Notes: generated from the sequence alone by a model not told the origin. A stretch of DNA of 64,000 nt from Mangrovimonas spongiae (GCF_003944795.1 NZ_RWBG01000003.1:1-64000), one strand, 5' to 3'; positions 53,118-62,640 are shown, numbered from the stretch's first letter. Made by a program: numbers and translations.

Positions 53118-53708
53118 TTAGTGTATAACAACACGTTTTATAGATGTATTAAAATCCGATGAAATTTTAACTAAGTAAATGCCTTTTGTCCAATTAGAAA
53201 CATTTACAGATATTGGATTGTTTGAATTTAAATTTTGCGTTAAAATTTGTTTTCCTAGAACATTATAAACTTCAAGATTCCCCGAATTAAAGTTTTTTAT
53301 AAATGAAATATTCAACTCTGATGATGCGGGATTAGGACTTAGTGAGAAGGATTCTAACCCAAAATTTTCTGTGCTTAAATCTTCTACTACAGTAATGGTT
53401 CCGTACATATTAGAGTGTACGCCACATATATAGTCGTTTACACCTACTTGGGTAAATGTCCAAGAAAAGGATTGTCCTACGCCAGTTAAAAATCCGCTAT
53501 CAAAACTTTCAACGGAATTGTCTGGATCGTTTTCAACAGTATGTGGTAAATCATCTGTCCAAGTCCAGATTACAGTATCTCCAACTTCTATGGTTAAATC
53601 GGAATCTGGGCTGTTAAAACCTGTTTCCCAATTTAAGTTATAAGTTGTTTGTGCGCTTAATGTCATTGCTGAAAAAATACATGCCAGCAGAAGTAATTTT
53701 GTTTTCAT
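53118..53708 (-). CDS. Secreted cupredoxin (plastocyanin-like) with T9SS sorting domain
   Basis: 196 residues: a signal peptide (ends LSAQ), a cupredoxin fold (about 22-107) with the type-1 copper ligands H56 (LPHTVE), C95 and H98 (YICGVH) and M101, and a T9SS type A sorting domain (about 118-196; FSLSPNPASSELNIS, then KGIYLVKISS and IKRVVIH). It is a blue-copper electron carrier delivered to the cell surface. It is cotranscribed with the barrel, cytochrome and YceI genes, so the set may move electrons or metal across the outer membrane. Confidence 0.9.
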   Translation of the reverse strand: MKTKLLLLACIFSAMTLSAQTTYNLNWETGFNSPDSDLTIEVGDTVIWTWTDDLPHTVENDPDNSVESFDSGFLTGVGQSFSWTFTQVGVNDYICGVHSNMYGTITVVEDLSTENFGLESFSLSPNPASSELNISFIKNFNSGNLEVYNVLGKQILTQNLNSNNPISVNVSNWTKGIYLVKISSDFNTSIKRVVIH

Positions 53709-53726
53709 AATAAATGGTTTATTCGA

Positions 53727-54104
53727 TTAATAGTTAATTATTATACATTGGTCTAATTTGACTTGTTCTAGCAAATCATCATAGCCTATAAAGCGTCCTT
53801 TAATAGTGATTTGGGTTAGTTTAGGTTGTTTTTCAAGGTTTTTAAACAGACAAACAATAGTATTATCGATAACAATTTCGTTGGGGTTAATTTCTGTGAT
53901 AACACCAGAGACCTCTATGGTTTTATTGAGGTATTTTGATTGTGAAGAATTTGGGTTGATAGAGAACTCGTTAGCAACTTGTTTGGAGGTTAGTGTATGT
54001 TGAGCTTTTTCGGTTTCAATGTTTCGATGATTTTTAAAAACATAATTATACCCAATAACTGCCCCAACAATAAGAATGATAAGTATGACTCCAATTTTTT
54101 TCAT
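53727..54104 (-). CDS. Membrane-anchored OB-fold (tRNA_anti-like) protein
   Basis: 125 residues: one N-terminal hydrophobic anchor (IGVILIILIVGAVIGYNYVF, about 4-23) and an OB-like domain (about 45-125: NKTIEVSGVITEINPNEIVI, TQITIKGRFIGYDDLLEQVK, LDQCIIINY). Such periplasmic OB-folds recur in Bacteroidetes with unclear roles. It is first in the five-gene cupredoxin-cytochrome cluster, 18 bp before the cupredoxin. Confidence 0.75.
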   Translation of the reverse strand: MKKIGVILIILIVGAVIGYNYVFKNHRNIETEKAQHTLTSKQVANEFSINPNSSQSKYLNKTIEVSGVITEINPNEIVIDNTIVCLFKNLEKQPKLTQITIKGRFIGYDDLLEQVKLDQCIIINY

Positions 54105-54122
54105 TTGTAAAAGTTTTTAGTA

Positions 54123-54156
54123 AACTGCTCTGGTATGTTATGTAGCCAGAGCAGTT
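54123..54156 (-). terminator. Terminator-like hairpin after the lipoprotein pair
   Basis: AACTGCTCTGG pairs perfectly with CCAGAGCAGTT (11 bp). The T-tail is weak. It lies between the 54201-54671 gene and the OB-fold gene. Confidence 0.6.
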
Positions 54157-54200
54157 ATTAACCAATTTAATGTGATTTGGAGCGTGGCAATTTTTCTTTT

Positions 54201-54671
54201 TTATGATTTTTCAAAAGTCAAGGTATCTGTGCCACCATTACCTCCACTTATGTCAATAAGATCTATTAAATTACTATTGTAAGTTGTAATGTCCCAATCG
54301 TCGTTTAAATCTTCAAAAGGGTGATTGTCATCTACAGGAAAGAAGATGTTAAAATCGATATCATTACTGCTGTCGTCGTTACTATTGCTGTTGGTTACCG
54401 ACCAAGTTCCACTAATAGTATTGGAGCCATTGGTTGCGGTTAAGGTGCCATTGTTAGCAAAAGTGAATGTGTAACCATTAAAGTGGTTAGTTTCATCTAT
54501 ACCAGAATCTATAAAGCTTGTTACAGTCCAATTACCAGACATGGCTATGTTTGAAACGTCTTGAATGTTATTATTGTTTGGTACACCATCGTCGTCGTCA
54601 GATGAACAGGTGGAAGACATTAAAGAAAAGCTTAATAAAATAGCGATGCCGTAAAAAAGTTTGTTTTTCAT
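54201..54671 (-). CDS. Lipoprotein with lipocalin-like domain
   Basis: 156 residues. The signal peptide ends at MSSTCSS, a plausible lipobox Cys22 followed by an acidic stretch (DDDD). The domain (about 45-110; SGNWTVTSFIDSGIDET, GYTFTFANNGTLTATNG, ISGTWSV) is lipocalin-like, of the kind seen in many Bacteroidetes exported lipoproteins. It shares this module with the C-terminus of the next gene. The pair is divergent from the ECF sigma/FecR/TonB operon. Function unknown. Confidence 0.75.
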   Translation of the reverse strand: MKNKLFYGIAILLSFSLMSSTCSSDDDDGVPNNNNIQDVSNIAMSGNWTVTSFIDSGIDETNHFNGYTFTFANNGTLTATNGSNTISGTWSVTNSNSNDDSSNDIDFNIFFPVDDNHPFEDLNDDWDITTYNSNLIDLIDISGGNGGTDTLTFEKS

Positions 54672-54703
54672 AATGATTTATTTTAGGTTTTATTTGTTGT
54701 TAA

Positions 54704-55771
54704 TTAATTACAATAATTTTCATATCTAATTCTATCTTCGCCTACCCTAAGGTCTATTTTAGTTTCGCCTGGCGGGCTATCAACTTCATATAAAATCCAG
54801 TCGTTATTACAATAAGGTAAAGAAGGGATATCTATAGATATAGTTATAGTACCATTGTTGTCAACTGTAGACCACGAACCATTATAGGTGTTACCAGAAT
54901 AAGAAGCAGATAGTGTATTGTCGCTAAAAAAGTTGAATGTATATCCTGAATAAAGATCGTCGTAGTCGTTTCCATTTCTTTCTAGCTTATCAACCGTCCA
55001 ATCTGAGCATCCTGTTAAAATGGTTGTAACATATGATGGAGAACAACCAATACAGTCGTCGTCATTATAATCGTAATCATCATCTTCATCACAATCATCT
55101 ATATAATTTAGGATGGTGTTTTCTAACTCTGTGAGTGTATTTGCTGTTATGGTTGTGCTATCATTGGTAAGAATAAGGGTGATAGGAAACTCTAATTGCG
55201 CAACAACATCTGTACTTAGGGTACTTAAGAATGTATACATTTCATAATCGTTGGTAAATTCTACTGTGTAAATAAGTTCGTTACTTGTATTAAAAACAGA
55301 GACACCTAAAGGATATTGAAAGTCTATACATTCAATATCGTCATCAACTTCATTTTCGCCATTACAATTAGCAGCATAATTATTAAGTTCAGCTTGTGTG
55401 TTAACGGTAACTGTAGAATAATCTGGTAGTGTAATGTTTATGGGAAAGATAATTTCTAAAGTGTCATCATTACTTAAAGAATCGTCAAGAATGGCTTCTA
55501 TTGTATCGTAGTCCGATTCTGTATTTACAGTTACGGTTATTTCATTTACAATAACGGTAACGGGTAATTGTATAGAAATGCAGTTTGCGTTATCTATAAT
55601 GTTATCGTTCGAGCCATCATTCATGGCAACTCTAGACATAGTGTTGGTAACGCGTGATGATGGTGTTAAGGTATCATCATTAGGAGCTTCTACAAATTCT
55701 ATCTCCTCTTTTCTACAAGAGGTTAAAATTAAAATAAAGCTTAACCAAAAAAGTAAATAATATGTTTTCAT
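54704..55771 (-). CDS. Large acidic lipoprotein with C-terminal lipocalin-like domain
   Basis: 355 residues: lipobox ILTSC (Cys19), then two related ~110-residue beta domains (CISIQLPVTVIVNEITVTV with TEAILDDS-like turns, and CIDFQYPLGVSVFNTSNELI) ending in acidic loops (DDCDEDDDYDYNDDDC), then a C-terminal lipocalin-like module (SDWTVDKLERNGNDYDD, GYTFNFFSDNTLSASYSG, YNGSWSTV). The module matches that of the downstream gene, so the two are related by partial duplication. Clustered Asp residues suggest calcium binding. It is probably surface-exposed. Confidence 0.75.
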   Translation of the reverse strand: MKTYYLLFWLSFILILTSCRKEEIEFVEAPNDDTLTPSSRVTNTMSRVAMNDGSNDNIIDNANCISIQLPVTVIVNEITVTVNTESDYDTIEAILDDSLSNDDTLEIIFPINITLPDYSTVTVNTQAELNNYAANCNGENEVDDDIECIDFQYPLGVSVFNTSNELIYTVEFTNDYEMYTFLSTLSTDVVAQLEFPITLILTNDSTTITANTLTELENTILNYIDDCDEDDDYDYNDDDCIGCSPSYVTTILTGCSDWTVDKLERNGNDYDDLYSGYTFNFFSDNTLSASYSGNTYNGSWSTVDNNGTITISIDIPSLPYCNNDWILYEVDSPPGETKIDLRVGEDRIRYENYCN

Positions 55772-55880
55772 AACTAAAACTGTCTATGCGCTGTTTGTTA
55801 ATAGAACAATTGAGAATTAAAAACTCCTGAAAAAAAATCTAAAAATATTTCTATACCTTTAGATTACTAATTGTGAAAAC

Positions 55881-56405
55881 TTGAAAAAAGAACTAAAACA
55901 ACATGTTTGTGAGGAATCGGTATTTGGTAAGGTTTATAACACCTACGCAAAAGACCTTTACGATTTTTTATACTACAAATATGGCGCGCATTTTAATCCC
56001 GAAGATAAAGTTCAGGATGCTTTTATAACACTTTGGAACAATTGTAAGAGTGTAAAGTTTAGTAAAGCTAAATCATACCTTTTTACAATTGCCAATAACT
56101 TAATACTAAACGAAATTAAGCACCAAAAAGTAGTCCTTAACTATAAAAAACGAGCGCCAAAATCTCACACAAATGAGACGCCGCAATTTCTTTTAGAAGA
56201 GGAAGAGTACTTAAAAAAGTATCAACAAGTTTTAGGAAATCTAAAAGAAGAACAACGTGTCGCCTTTCTATTAAATAAAGTAGAAGGGAAAAAACATAAA
56301 GACATTGCCGAGATGTTAGGCGTAACTCAAAAAGTTGTTGAGTACCGTATTTATAGTGCGTTTAAAGTTTTAAAAGACGAATTGGACAATTTTAAGATAA
56401 AATAA
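55881..56405 (+). CDS. ECF-type RNA polymerase sigma factor (FecI-like)
   Basis: 174 residues, TTG start. Region 2 spans ~15-80 (YNTYAKDLYDFLYYKYG, PEDKVQDAFITLWNNC) and region 4 ~120-170 (EEQRVAFLLNKVEGKKHKDI, then MLGVTQKVVEYRIYSAFKVL). It redirects RNA polymerase to target promoters, and the next gene encodes its FecR partner. With the TonB receptor it forms a cell-surface signalling set. It is divergent from the two lipoprotein genes, which are possible targets. Confidence 0.95.
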   Translation: MKKELKQHVCEESVFGKVYNTYAKDLYDFLYYKYGAHFNPEDKVQDAFITLWNNCKSVKFSKAKSYLFTIANNLILNEIKHQKVVLNYKKRAPKSHTNETPQFLLEEEEYLKKYQQVLGNLKEEQRVAFLLNKVEGKKHKDIAEMLGVTQKVVEYRIYSAFKVLKDELDNFKIK

Positions 56406-56453
56406 TCAGGAGAAAAGCATAGTTAGTTGTTATATTATTGAAGATTAAACTAT

Positions 56454-57356
56454 ATGAATCAAGAACACCTTTTAAAAAAATGGCTAAATAATGAGTTAAG
56501 TAAGGATGAGAGAGAATCCTTCGAGCAATCTGCAAATTTTAAAGATTATCAAAAAATCATAGATACAGCTCAGCACTTTAAGTCAAATAAAGATACACTA
56601 CCATCTTTTGAAACATTTAAAGAAATTAACAAGCCTAAAGCAAAGCCTAAATCTTTAAAGCGTATTGTTATATGGCAAGTTGCAGCTGTATTGGTAATAG
56701 CTTTGGGGCTGTATTTTACATTTTTATACGATACATCTTCTGTAGTAAAAACTAATGTAGCAGAAAAAACACAAGTTACTTTACCAGACCAATCTTTAGT
56801 CTCTTTAAACGCGTCGTCTAAAATTACATTTAATAAGAAAAACTGGAATGCTGAAAGAGAAGTTTTATTAAAAGGAGAAGCTTTTTTTAAAGTAGAAAAA
56901 GGCCAAAAATTTGATGTTATTACTACGCAAGGAAAAGTAACCGTAGTAGGTACGCAGTTTAATGTAAAACAACGAGCAAATTATTTTGAAGTTGTTTGTT
57001 ATGAAGGTGTTGTAAATGTTGTTGCAGATACTATTACAAGAACATTAACCAAAGGAAATGTATACCGTTTAATAGACCGAAAATTTACCCAAGGAGTTAT
57101 TCTAGAAAATAAACCCCAATGGTTAGAAAATATTAGCACCTTTAAAAACGTTCCAATTAAAGAAGTTTTATCAGAACTTGAACGGCAATATGGTATTGAA
57201 GTAAGCCTAAGAAACACTAATGTTAATAGACTTTTTACAGGAGGTTTTACACACCATAACTTAGAAGATGCCTTAAAAGCCATTACAACCCCAATGAATA
57301 TGACTTATAAAATTAGCTCAGAAAAACTAGTTGTTATTCATGCCAATAAAAACTAA
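56454..57356 (+). CDS. FecR-type anti-sigma factor
   Basis: 300 residues: a cytoplasmic sigma-binding N-terminus (~1-72, DERESFEQSANFKDY), one membrane helix (~73-90, IVIWQVAAVLVIALGLYF), then the periplasmic FecR domain (about 100-205; EKTQVTLPDQSLVSLNASSK and KGEAFFKVEK) and a C-terminal STN-like domain (DUF4974, about 225-298; FKNVPIKEVLSELERQYGIE). It inhibits or chaperones the ECF sigma until a TonB receptor signal. Its 3' end overlaps the TonB gene start by 17 nt. Confidence 0.95.
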   Translation: MNQEHLLKKWLNNELSKDERESFEQSANFKDYQKIIDTAQHFKSNKDTLPSFETFKEINKPKAKPKSLKRIVIWQVAAVLVIALGLYFTFLYDTSSVVKTNVAEKTQVTLPDQSLVSLNASSKITFNKKNWNAEREVLLKGEAFFKVEKGQKFDVITTQGKVTVVGTQFNVKQRANYFEVVCYEGVVNVVADTITRTLTKGNVYRLIDRKFTQGVILENKPQWLENISTFKNVPIKEVLSELERQYGIEVSLRNTNVNRLFTGGFTHHNLEDALKAITTPMNMTYKISSEKLVVIHANKN

Positions 57357-59856
57357 CAAAAAAAGCGTTTTTTACGTACTTATTTTTCTTTTTTCATGCG
57401 TAACATATGCCCAAATTCAAGATGAAAATAAGGGCAAAACCCCCATATTACAAGTCTTTAGTTTGCTTGAAAAGCAGTATGATGTTCAGTTTAATTATGC
57501 ACAAGATGTTATTTCTGATATAAAAACCCAAAAACCGCCGAGTAATCTTTCTTTAAAAGCAGCACTTTCTTTTTTAGAAACCCAAACAGGCCTGAATTAT
57601 ATTTTAATGAATAAAAAGTTCATTTTAGTTCAAGCAAAACAAAGTATACTAATTTGCGGTTACCTTAAAGACAGTAATACTAAAGAACCCATTGAAAATG
57701 CAACAGTACAGTCTTTAGATAATAATGTAGTAACCGATACATCTGGGTATTTTAAAATAGAAGTTAAAAATCAATTTTCTAGAGTAGCTATTAGGCATTT
57801 AGGTTATGGTACAGTTATTAGGTTTGTCGATCAGTTTGCTTTACAAGAATGTAAAACGGTTTTTTTAAATCCTAATTTACAGACCTTAAACGAGGTTGTT
57901 GTATCTAACTTTTTGGTTAAAGGTGTTAATAAAGTTAGTGATGGATCTTTTGATATAAATTTTTCTGATTTTGATATTTTACCTGGTTTAGTAGATGCCG
58001 ATGTATTGCAGTCCATACAGGCATTTCCTGGTATTATGAGTATAAACGAAACGGTGTCGAACATAAACATTCGAGGAGGCACCAACGATCAAAATTTAAT
58101 GCTTTGGGATGGTATTAAAATGTATCAATCTGGTCATTTTTTTGGTTTAATTTCTATATACAATCCACAAATAACAGAACAAGTATCATTAACAAAAAAC
58201 GGAACTCATGCTGCGCTTACCGATGGTGTTTCGGGTACCATAGCTATGAAATCTAATACAGAAATTAATCCTGAGCTTAAAGCAAATTTTGGGCTAAGTT
58301 TAATAGACGCTAATGCTTTTGGCGATATTCCGCTAGGAAAAAAATCATCTATTCAAGTAGCCGCAAGAAAATCGATTAGCGATTTAATAAAAACACCAAC
58401 CTATAACGAATTTTTTGATAGAATATCTCAAGACTCCGAGGTTGAAGAATCAGGTGCCATCTCGCATTCCAACAAAGAATTTAATTTTCACGATGCGTCG
58501 TTGCGTTGGTTATATCATTTAAGTGAAAAAGATAAACTTAGGGTAAACTTTATCTATGTGCGAAATGAATTGAAGTTCAATGAAAACGCCCAAATAAATA
58601 ATGTTTTACAATCTAGAGAAAGTAAACTAACGCAAAACAGCATAGCTGGTGCTGTAAATTATTCAAGACAATGGAGCAAGTCGTTTTCGACAAATTTAAA
58701 TATATATGAAACAGATTATCAGCTAAAGTCTACAAACGCAAATATTATTGACTCTCAAAGATATTTGCAAAAAAATAATGTTTCGGAAACTAGCGTTAAG
58801 CTAACAGTAAATAAAAAGCTTAGCCCCAAATTAAACCTTACCGCTGGGTATCATTATGTAGAAACAGAAGTAACTAATTTAGACGATGTGGATACGCCAA
58901 TTTATAGGCTATTAATATCTGAAGTGTTAAGAACTTACGGTGGTTTTTCGCAAATACACTATCGTTTAAACAACAAAACCAATATTCAGTTTGGGCTACG
59001 ATACGATTACTTAGAAAAATTTGAGAAAAGCATTTTTGAGCCAAGATTTAATTTTAATCATCGATTTTTAAAGCATTTTTCAGTGCAGTTGTTAGGGGAG
59101 TTAAAGCACCAGAGCATGTCTCAGGTTATCAACTTTCAAAACGACTTTTTAGGTGTTGAAAAAAGACGTTGGCAACTATCTAACAATCAAGATGTCCCTG
59201 TTGTTCAAAGTCAACAGGTTTCTTTAGGGTTAAATTATGATAGAAAAGGGGTTTTAATAAGTGCTGAAGGATATTACAAAGAGGTTGATGGCATAACAAG
59301 CCAAAGTCAAGGGTTTCAAAATCAGTACGAGTTTGTAAAATCAAACGGGCATTACAAGGTTTATGGGGTAGATGTTTTAACAAGAAAACAATTTAACAAC
59401 TTTAATATTTGGTTAAGTTATTCATACATGGATAATACGTATACATTTCCATCTTTAGAGCCTAGTGATTTTCCTAGTAATTATAATATTACCCATGCTA
59501 CGACTTTAGGAACGGTATATAATTACAAAGACTTTTCTTTTTCTGCTGGATTTAATTGGCATTCTGGGAAACCTATCTCAACACCTATACAAAACACACC
59601 TCAAGAGAGTGCCGTTGTATTTGGAGATACAAATAATACGTCTTTAAAAGACTATTTAAGAGTTGATGTGTCTGGCGTTTATGATTTTAAATTACACAGA
59701 AAAGCAAGAGGTAAAGTAGGGTTTTCGGTATGGAATTTATTTAATAAAAGTAACGAGCTTAACAGGTTTTACAGAGTAAGTAATAATCAAGTAAGCGAAT
59801 CGACACAACAATCTTTAGGCATTACACCTAATATTTTTGTTCGTGCTTATTTTTAA
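57340..59856 (+). CDS. TonB-dependent receptor with STN and carboxypeptidase-like domains
   Basis: 838 residues, ATG at 57340 (MPIKTNKKSVFYVLIFLF). Layout: signal peptide (ends VTYAQ), STN signalling domain (about 40-95), carboxypeptidase-like domain (about 105-180; GYLKDSNTKEPIENATVQSL), plug (about 205-300; GGTNDQNLMLWDGIKMYQ), and a 22-strand barrel ending in FVRAYF. The STN domain together with FecR and the sigma factor indicates transcriptional signalling. No SusD-like partner follows, so this is not a standard polysaccharide locus; iron-siderophore or small-peptide uptake is possible. Confidence 0.92.
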   Translation: MPIKTNKKSVFYVLIFLFSCVTYAQIQDENKGKTPILQVFSLLEKQYDVQFNYAQDVISDIKTQKPPSNLSLKAALSFLETQTGLNYILMNKKFILVQAKQSILICGYLKDSNTKEPIENATVQSLDNNVVTDTSGYFKIEVKNQFSRVAIRHLGYGTVIRFVDQFALQECKTVFLNPNLQTLNEVVVSNFLVKGVNKVSDGSFDINFSDFDILPGLVDADVLQSIQAFPGIMSINETVSNINIRGGTNDQNLMLWDGIKMYQSGHFFGLISIYNPQITEQVSLTKNGTHAALTDGVSGTIAMKSNTEINPELKANFGLSLIDANAFGDIPLGKKSSIQVAARKSISDLIKTPTYNEFFDRISQDSEVEESGAISHSNKEFNFHDASLRWLYHLSEKDKLRVNFIYVRNELKFNENAQINNVLQSRESKLTQNSIAGAVNYSRQWSKSFSTNLNIYETDYQLKSTNANIIDSQRYLQKNNVSETSVKLTVNKKLSPKLNLTAGYHYVETEVTNLDDVDTPIYRLLISEVLRTYGGFSQIHYRLNNKTNIQFGLRYDYLEKFEKSIFEPRFNFNHRFLKHFSVQLLGELKHQSMSQVINFQNDFLGVEKRRWQLSNNQDVPVVQSQQVSLGLNYDRKGVLISAEGYYKEVDGITSQSQGFQNQYEFVKSNGHYKVYGVDVLTRKQFNNFNIWLSYSYMDNTYTFPSLEPSDFPSNYNITHATTLGTVYNYKDFSFSAGFNWHSGKPISTPIQNTPQESAVVFGDTNNTSLKDYLRVDVSGVYDFKLHRKARGKVGFSVWNLFNKSNELNRFYRVSNNQVSESTQQSLGITPNIFVRAYF

Positions 59857-59890
59857 CGCCTTTATATCATGTTATTTCTGCTATTAAATG

Positions 59891-59898
59891 TATTTTTG
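59891..59898 (+). promoter_or_regulatory. -7 box for the HupE/UreJ gene
   Basis: TATTTTTG is an exact TAnnTTTG match 29 bp before the ATG at 59927. Confidence 0.45.
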
Positions 59899-59926
59899 AA
59901 GCAATCCAAATCAAAAATAGAGTTAT

Positions 59927-60517
59927 ATGTGGGACAATTTTTTGTTTAATGTGGAATATGGTATTTATCATGTTTTAGATATTAATGCGTACGATCACGT
60001 TTTATTTTTAATCGTTTTAACAGTTCCTTACTTATTTAAAAACTGGAAAAGAGTCCTGTTGTTGGTAACTACCTTTACTGTTGGTCATACATTGTCGCTT
60101 ATACTTGCCTCTTATGGTGTTGTTAATGTAAATGGGCAGTTAGTAGAGTTTTTAATACCAGTTTCTATTTTAGTTGTAGCATTGTTTAACGTATTTACTG
60201 CAGGAAAAGGCGCTCAAAAGGAGCGCGTTGGTGTATTGTTTTTTTCAACACTATTTTTTGGCTTAATCCATGGGTTAGGTTTTGCCCGAGAATTTAGAAT
60301 GCTAGTAGGCGGCTCCGATAACAAGTTAATCACACTAGTAGAGTTTGCTTTAGGTATAGAAATAGCGCAAGTTATAGTTGTGTTTTTAGTCTTGTTTTTA
60401 GGGTACATTATGCAAACTATTTTCCGATTCTCTAAACGCGATTGGATTATGGTTATTTCGGCTATAGTAGTAGGATTAGTTATACCAATGATTTTACAGA
60501 GCGATTTTATAGCCTAA
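59927..60517 (+). CDS. HupE/UreJ-family membrane protein
   Basis: 196 residues with six or so membrane helices. DHVLFLIVLTVPYLFKNWKR (about 23-42) and LVTTFTVGHTLSLILASYGV (about 46-65; HxxS-type) are the family signature, and GLIHGLGFAREF (about 112-123) recurs. HupE and UreJ proteins are nickel transporters or secondary nickel permeases, but no hydrogenase or urease genes are nearby, so the metal is uncertain. Confidence 0.88.
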   Translation: MWDNFLFNVEYGIYHVLDINAYDHVLFLIVLTVPYLFKNWKRVLLLVTTFTVGHTLSLILASYGVVNVNGQLVEFLIPVSILVVALFNVFTAGKGAQKERVGVLFFSTLFFGLIHGLGFAREFRMLVGGSDNKLITLVEFALGIEIAQVIVVFLVLFLGYIMQTIFRFSKRDWIMVISAIVVGLVIPMILQSDFIA

Positions 60518-60612
60518 AAAGACACCGCGAAACCTAAAGTTTTGTGAAAATACTTTAATAGGTTGTATTTCAGTAAGCAACCAATTATATTCGTTTATAT
60601 TATACTTTTTAA

Positions 60613-61044
60613 ATGAAAAACGATAAGCAACTTAAGTACGATAAAGCTTATTTAAGAATGGCCCAAGAATGGGGGAAATTATCTTATTGCAATAGAAAAC
60701 AAGTTGGCGCAATTATTGTAAAGGATAGAATGATTATTTCCGATGGATACAATGGTACACCAACGGGATTTGAAAATTTTTGCGAAGATGATGAAGGTTA
60801 TACCAAATGGTATGTGCTTCATGCCGAAGCTAATGCTATTTTAAAAGTTGCTTCATCAACACAATCTTGTAAAGGCGCTACGTTATATATAACACTTTCG
60901 CCATGTAAAGAGTGTAGCAAATTAATACACCAAGCAGGTATTGTAAGAGTGGTTTATAATCAAGCCTATAAAGATAATTCTGGATTAGAGTTTCTTAAAA
61001 AAGCAGGCATCGAACTTAAACTAATAGAACATACAACGGTTTAA
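60613..61044 (+). CDS. Deoxycytidylate deaminase (ComEB-like)
   Basis: A 143-residue cytidine/dCMP deaminase fold protein. The zinc site is HAEANAIL (His about 71, Glu 73 proton shuttle) and SPCKECSKLI (two Cys, PCxxC). It likely deaminates dCMP to dUMP for thymidylate synthesis. Three bases separate it from the S41 protease gene, so they are cotranscribed. Confidence 0.93.
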   Translation: MKNDKQLKYDKAYLRMAQEWGKLSYCNRKQVGAIIVKDRMIISDGYNGTPTGFENFCEDDEGYTKWYVLHAEANAILKVASSTQSCKGATLYITLSPCKECSKLIHQAGIVRVVYNQAYKDNSGLEFLKKAGIELKLIEHTTV

Positions 61045-61047
61045 AAC

Positions 61048-62640
61048 ATGAAACGTTTCAATAAAAAATATTTGCCTTTAGTTATAGGAATTGCTGTAGC
61101 AGCAGGCATTTTTATTGGCGGAAAATTAAATTTTACCGATACTTCCGATAGGCTATTTACATCTAACAGTAAAAAAGACAAACTCAACAGACTTATAGAT
61201 TATATTGACTACGAATATGTAGACGATGTAAATACCGACAGTATAGTTGATGTTACCGTGAATGGCATTTTAGATAATCTAGATCCACATTCTGTTTACA
61301 TTCCAAGCGAAGATATGGAGCGAGTATCAGATAATATGAAAGGCGATTTTGTAGGTATAGGAATTAACTTTTACACCTATAAAGATACCATTACCGTAAT
61401 TAGAACTGTTGAGGGTGGGCCAAGCGAAAAAGCAGGCATAAAAGGCGGTGACCGTATATTATTTGCCAATGGCGATACTATCTATGGAAAAAAATTACAA
61501 AACAACGATGTTGTAAAAAGACTAAAAGGCCCTATAAACTCTGAAGTTAACCTTAAAGTTCTTCGTAAAGGAGAAGACAATCTTTTAACGTTTAAAATTA
61601 AACGAGATCATGTAGCCATTAAAAGTGTGGATGCTGCTTACAAACTAACCGATAACTTAGGGTACATAAAAATTAATCGCTTTGCCGAATCGACTTATAA
61701 AGAATTTAAACAAGAATTAGATAAACTTCAAGACCAAGGAATAACAGAATTAGCTTTAGATCTTCGCGGTAATCCTGGTGGGTTTTTAGGAATAGCAGAA
61801 CAAATTGTCGACGAGTTTTTACAAGACGGTAAACTTATTTTATTTACTAAAAATAAACGTGGCAATATTAATAAAAGCTATGCTACTAGCAAAGGCGATT
61901 TTGAAAATGGGAAAATTTATGTTTTAATCGATGAAAACTCAGCTTCAGCAAGCGAAATTGTAGCTGGAGCTCTTCAAGATAACGATAAAGGAACCATAGT
62001 AGGGCGACGTTCCTATGGAAAAGGTTTGGTGCAACGCGAAATGGAGTTAGGCGATGGTAGTGCCGTAAGGCTTACAGTGTCTAGGTATTACACACCAACA
62101 GGTAGATCCATTCAACGGTCTTACGAAAATGGGAATGAAGATTATTATAATGAGTATTACGAACGAATTGAAAGTGGCGAATTACTAGACGAACATAAAA
62201 TACAAGTGGCCGATTCCTTAAAATTTACGACACCAAAAGGTAAAATTGTTTACGGCGGCGGTGGTATTATTCCCGATGTTTTTGTGCCATTAGATGCTGG
62301 CATGCAAAATGAAACCATTATGTTTCTTAAAAGACGCGGTTTTATAAGCAATTTTGTTTTTGAGTATCTCGATCAAGATAGAGACGCTTACAATAATATT
62401 TCGCGCGAGCAATTTATAAACGACTTCGAATTAAATGATGATATTGTCCTGGAATTTCAAGATTATTTAAACGAAAAAACCGAAGCTAATATCACATTTG
62501 TAGCTTACAACGAAGAAATAAAACACTATATAAAAGCCACTTTAGCCAATCAATTATACGGTAATGGTGCTTTTGAAGAAGTTATAAACAGAAATGATAT
62601 TGTTATAGATGAGGTTATTACGTTAAGCAAAATACCTTAA
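61048..62640 (+). CDS. S41 C-terminal processing protease
   Basis: 530 residues with a membrane-anchoring N-terminus (LVIGIAVAAGIFIGGKL, about 12-28). A PDZ domain (about 95-170; GIGINFYTYKDTITVIRTVE) precedes the S41 protease core (about 200-390; DLRGNPGGFLGIAEQIV, SASASEI). The catalytic Ser300-Lys325 dyad (25 residues apart, as in E. coli Prc) is intact. It degrades or processes periplasmic proteins at their C-termini. Its stop overlaps the convergent FAD gene by 4 nt. Confidence 0.95.
   Translation: MKRFNKKYLPLVIGIAVAAGIFIGGKLNFTDTSDRLFTSNSKKDKLNRLIDYIDYEYVDDVNTDSIVDVTVNGILDNLDPHSVYIPSEDMERVSDNMKGDFVGIGINFYTYKDTITVIRTVEGGPSEKAGIKGGDRILFANGDTIYGKKLQNNDVVKRLKGPINSEVNLKVLRKGEDNLLTFKIKRDHVAIKSVDAAYKLTDNLGYIKINRFAESTYKEFKQELDKLQDQGITELALDLRGNPGGFLGIAEQIVDEFLQDGKLILFTKNKRGNINKSYATSKGDFENGKIYVLIDENSASASEIVAGALQDNDKGTIVGRRSYGKGLVQREMELGDGSAVRLTVSRYYTPTGRSIQRSYENGNEDYYNEYYERIESGELLDEHKIQVADSLKFTTPKGKIVYGGGGIIPDVFVPLDAGMQNETIMFLKRRGFISNFVFEYLDQDRDAYNNISREQFINDFELNDDIVLEFQDYLNEKTEANITFVAYNEEIKHYIKATLANQLYGNGAFEEVINRNDIVIDEVITLSKIP

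Noticed and set aside
59927-60517. Nickel uptake for urease or hydrogenase
   Set aside because: The HupE/UreJ-like gene stands without any urease or hydrogenase gene in the window, so the metal role cannot be assigned.
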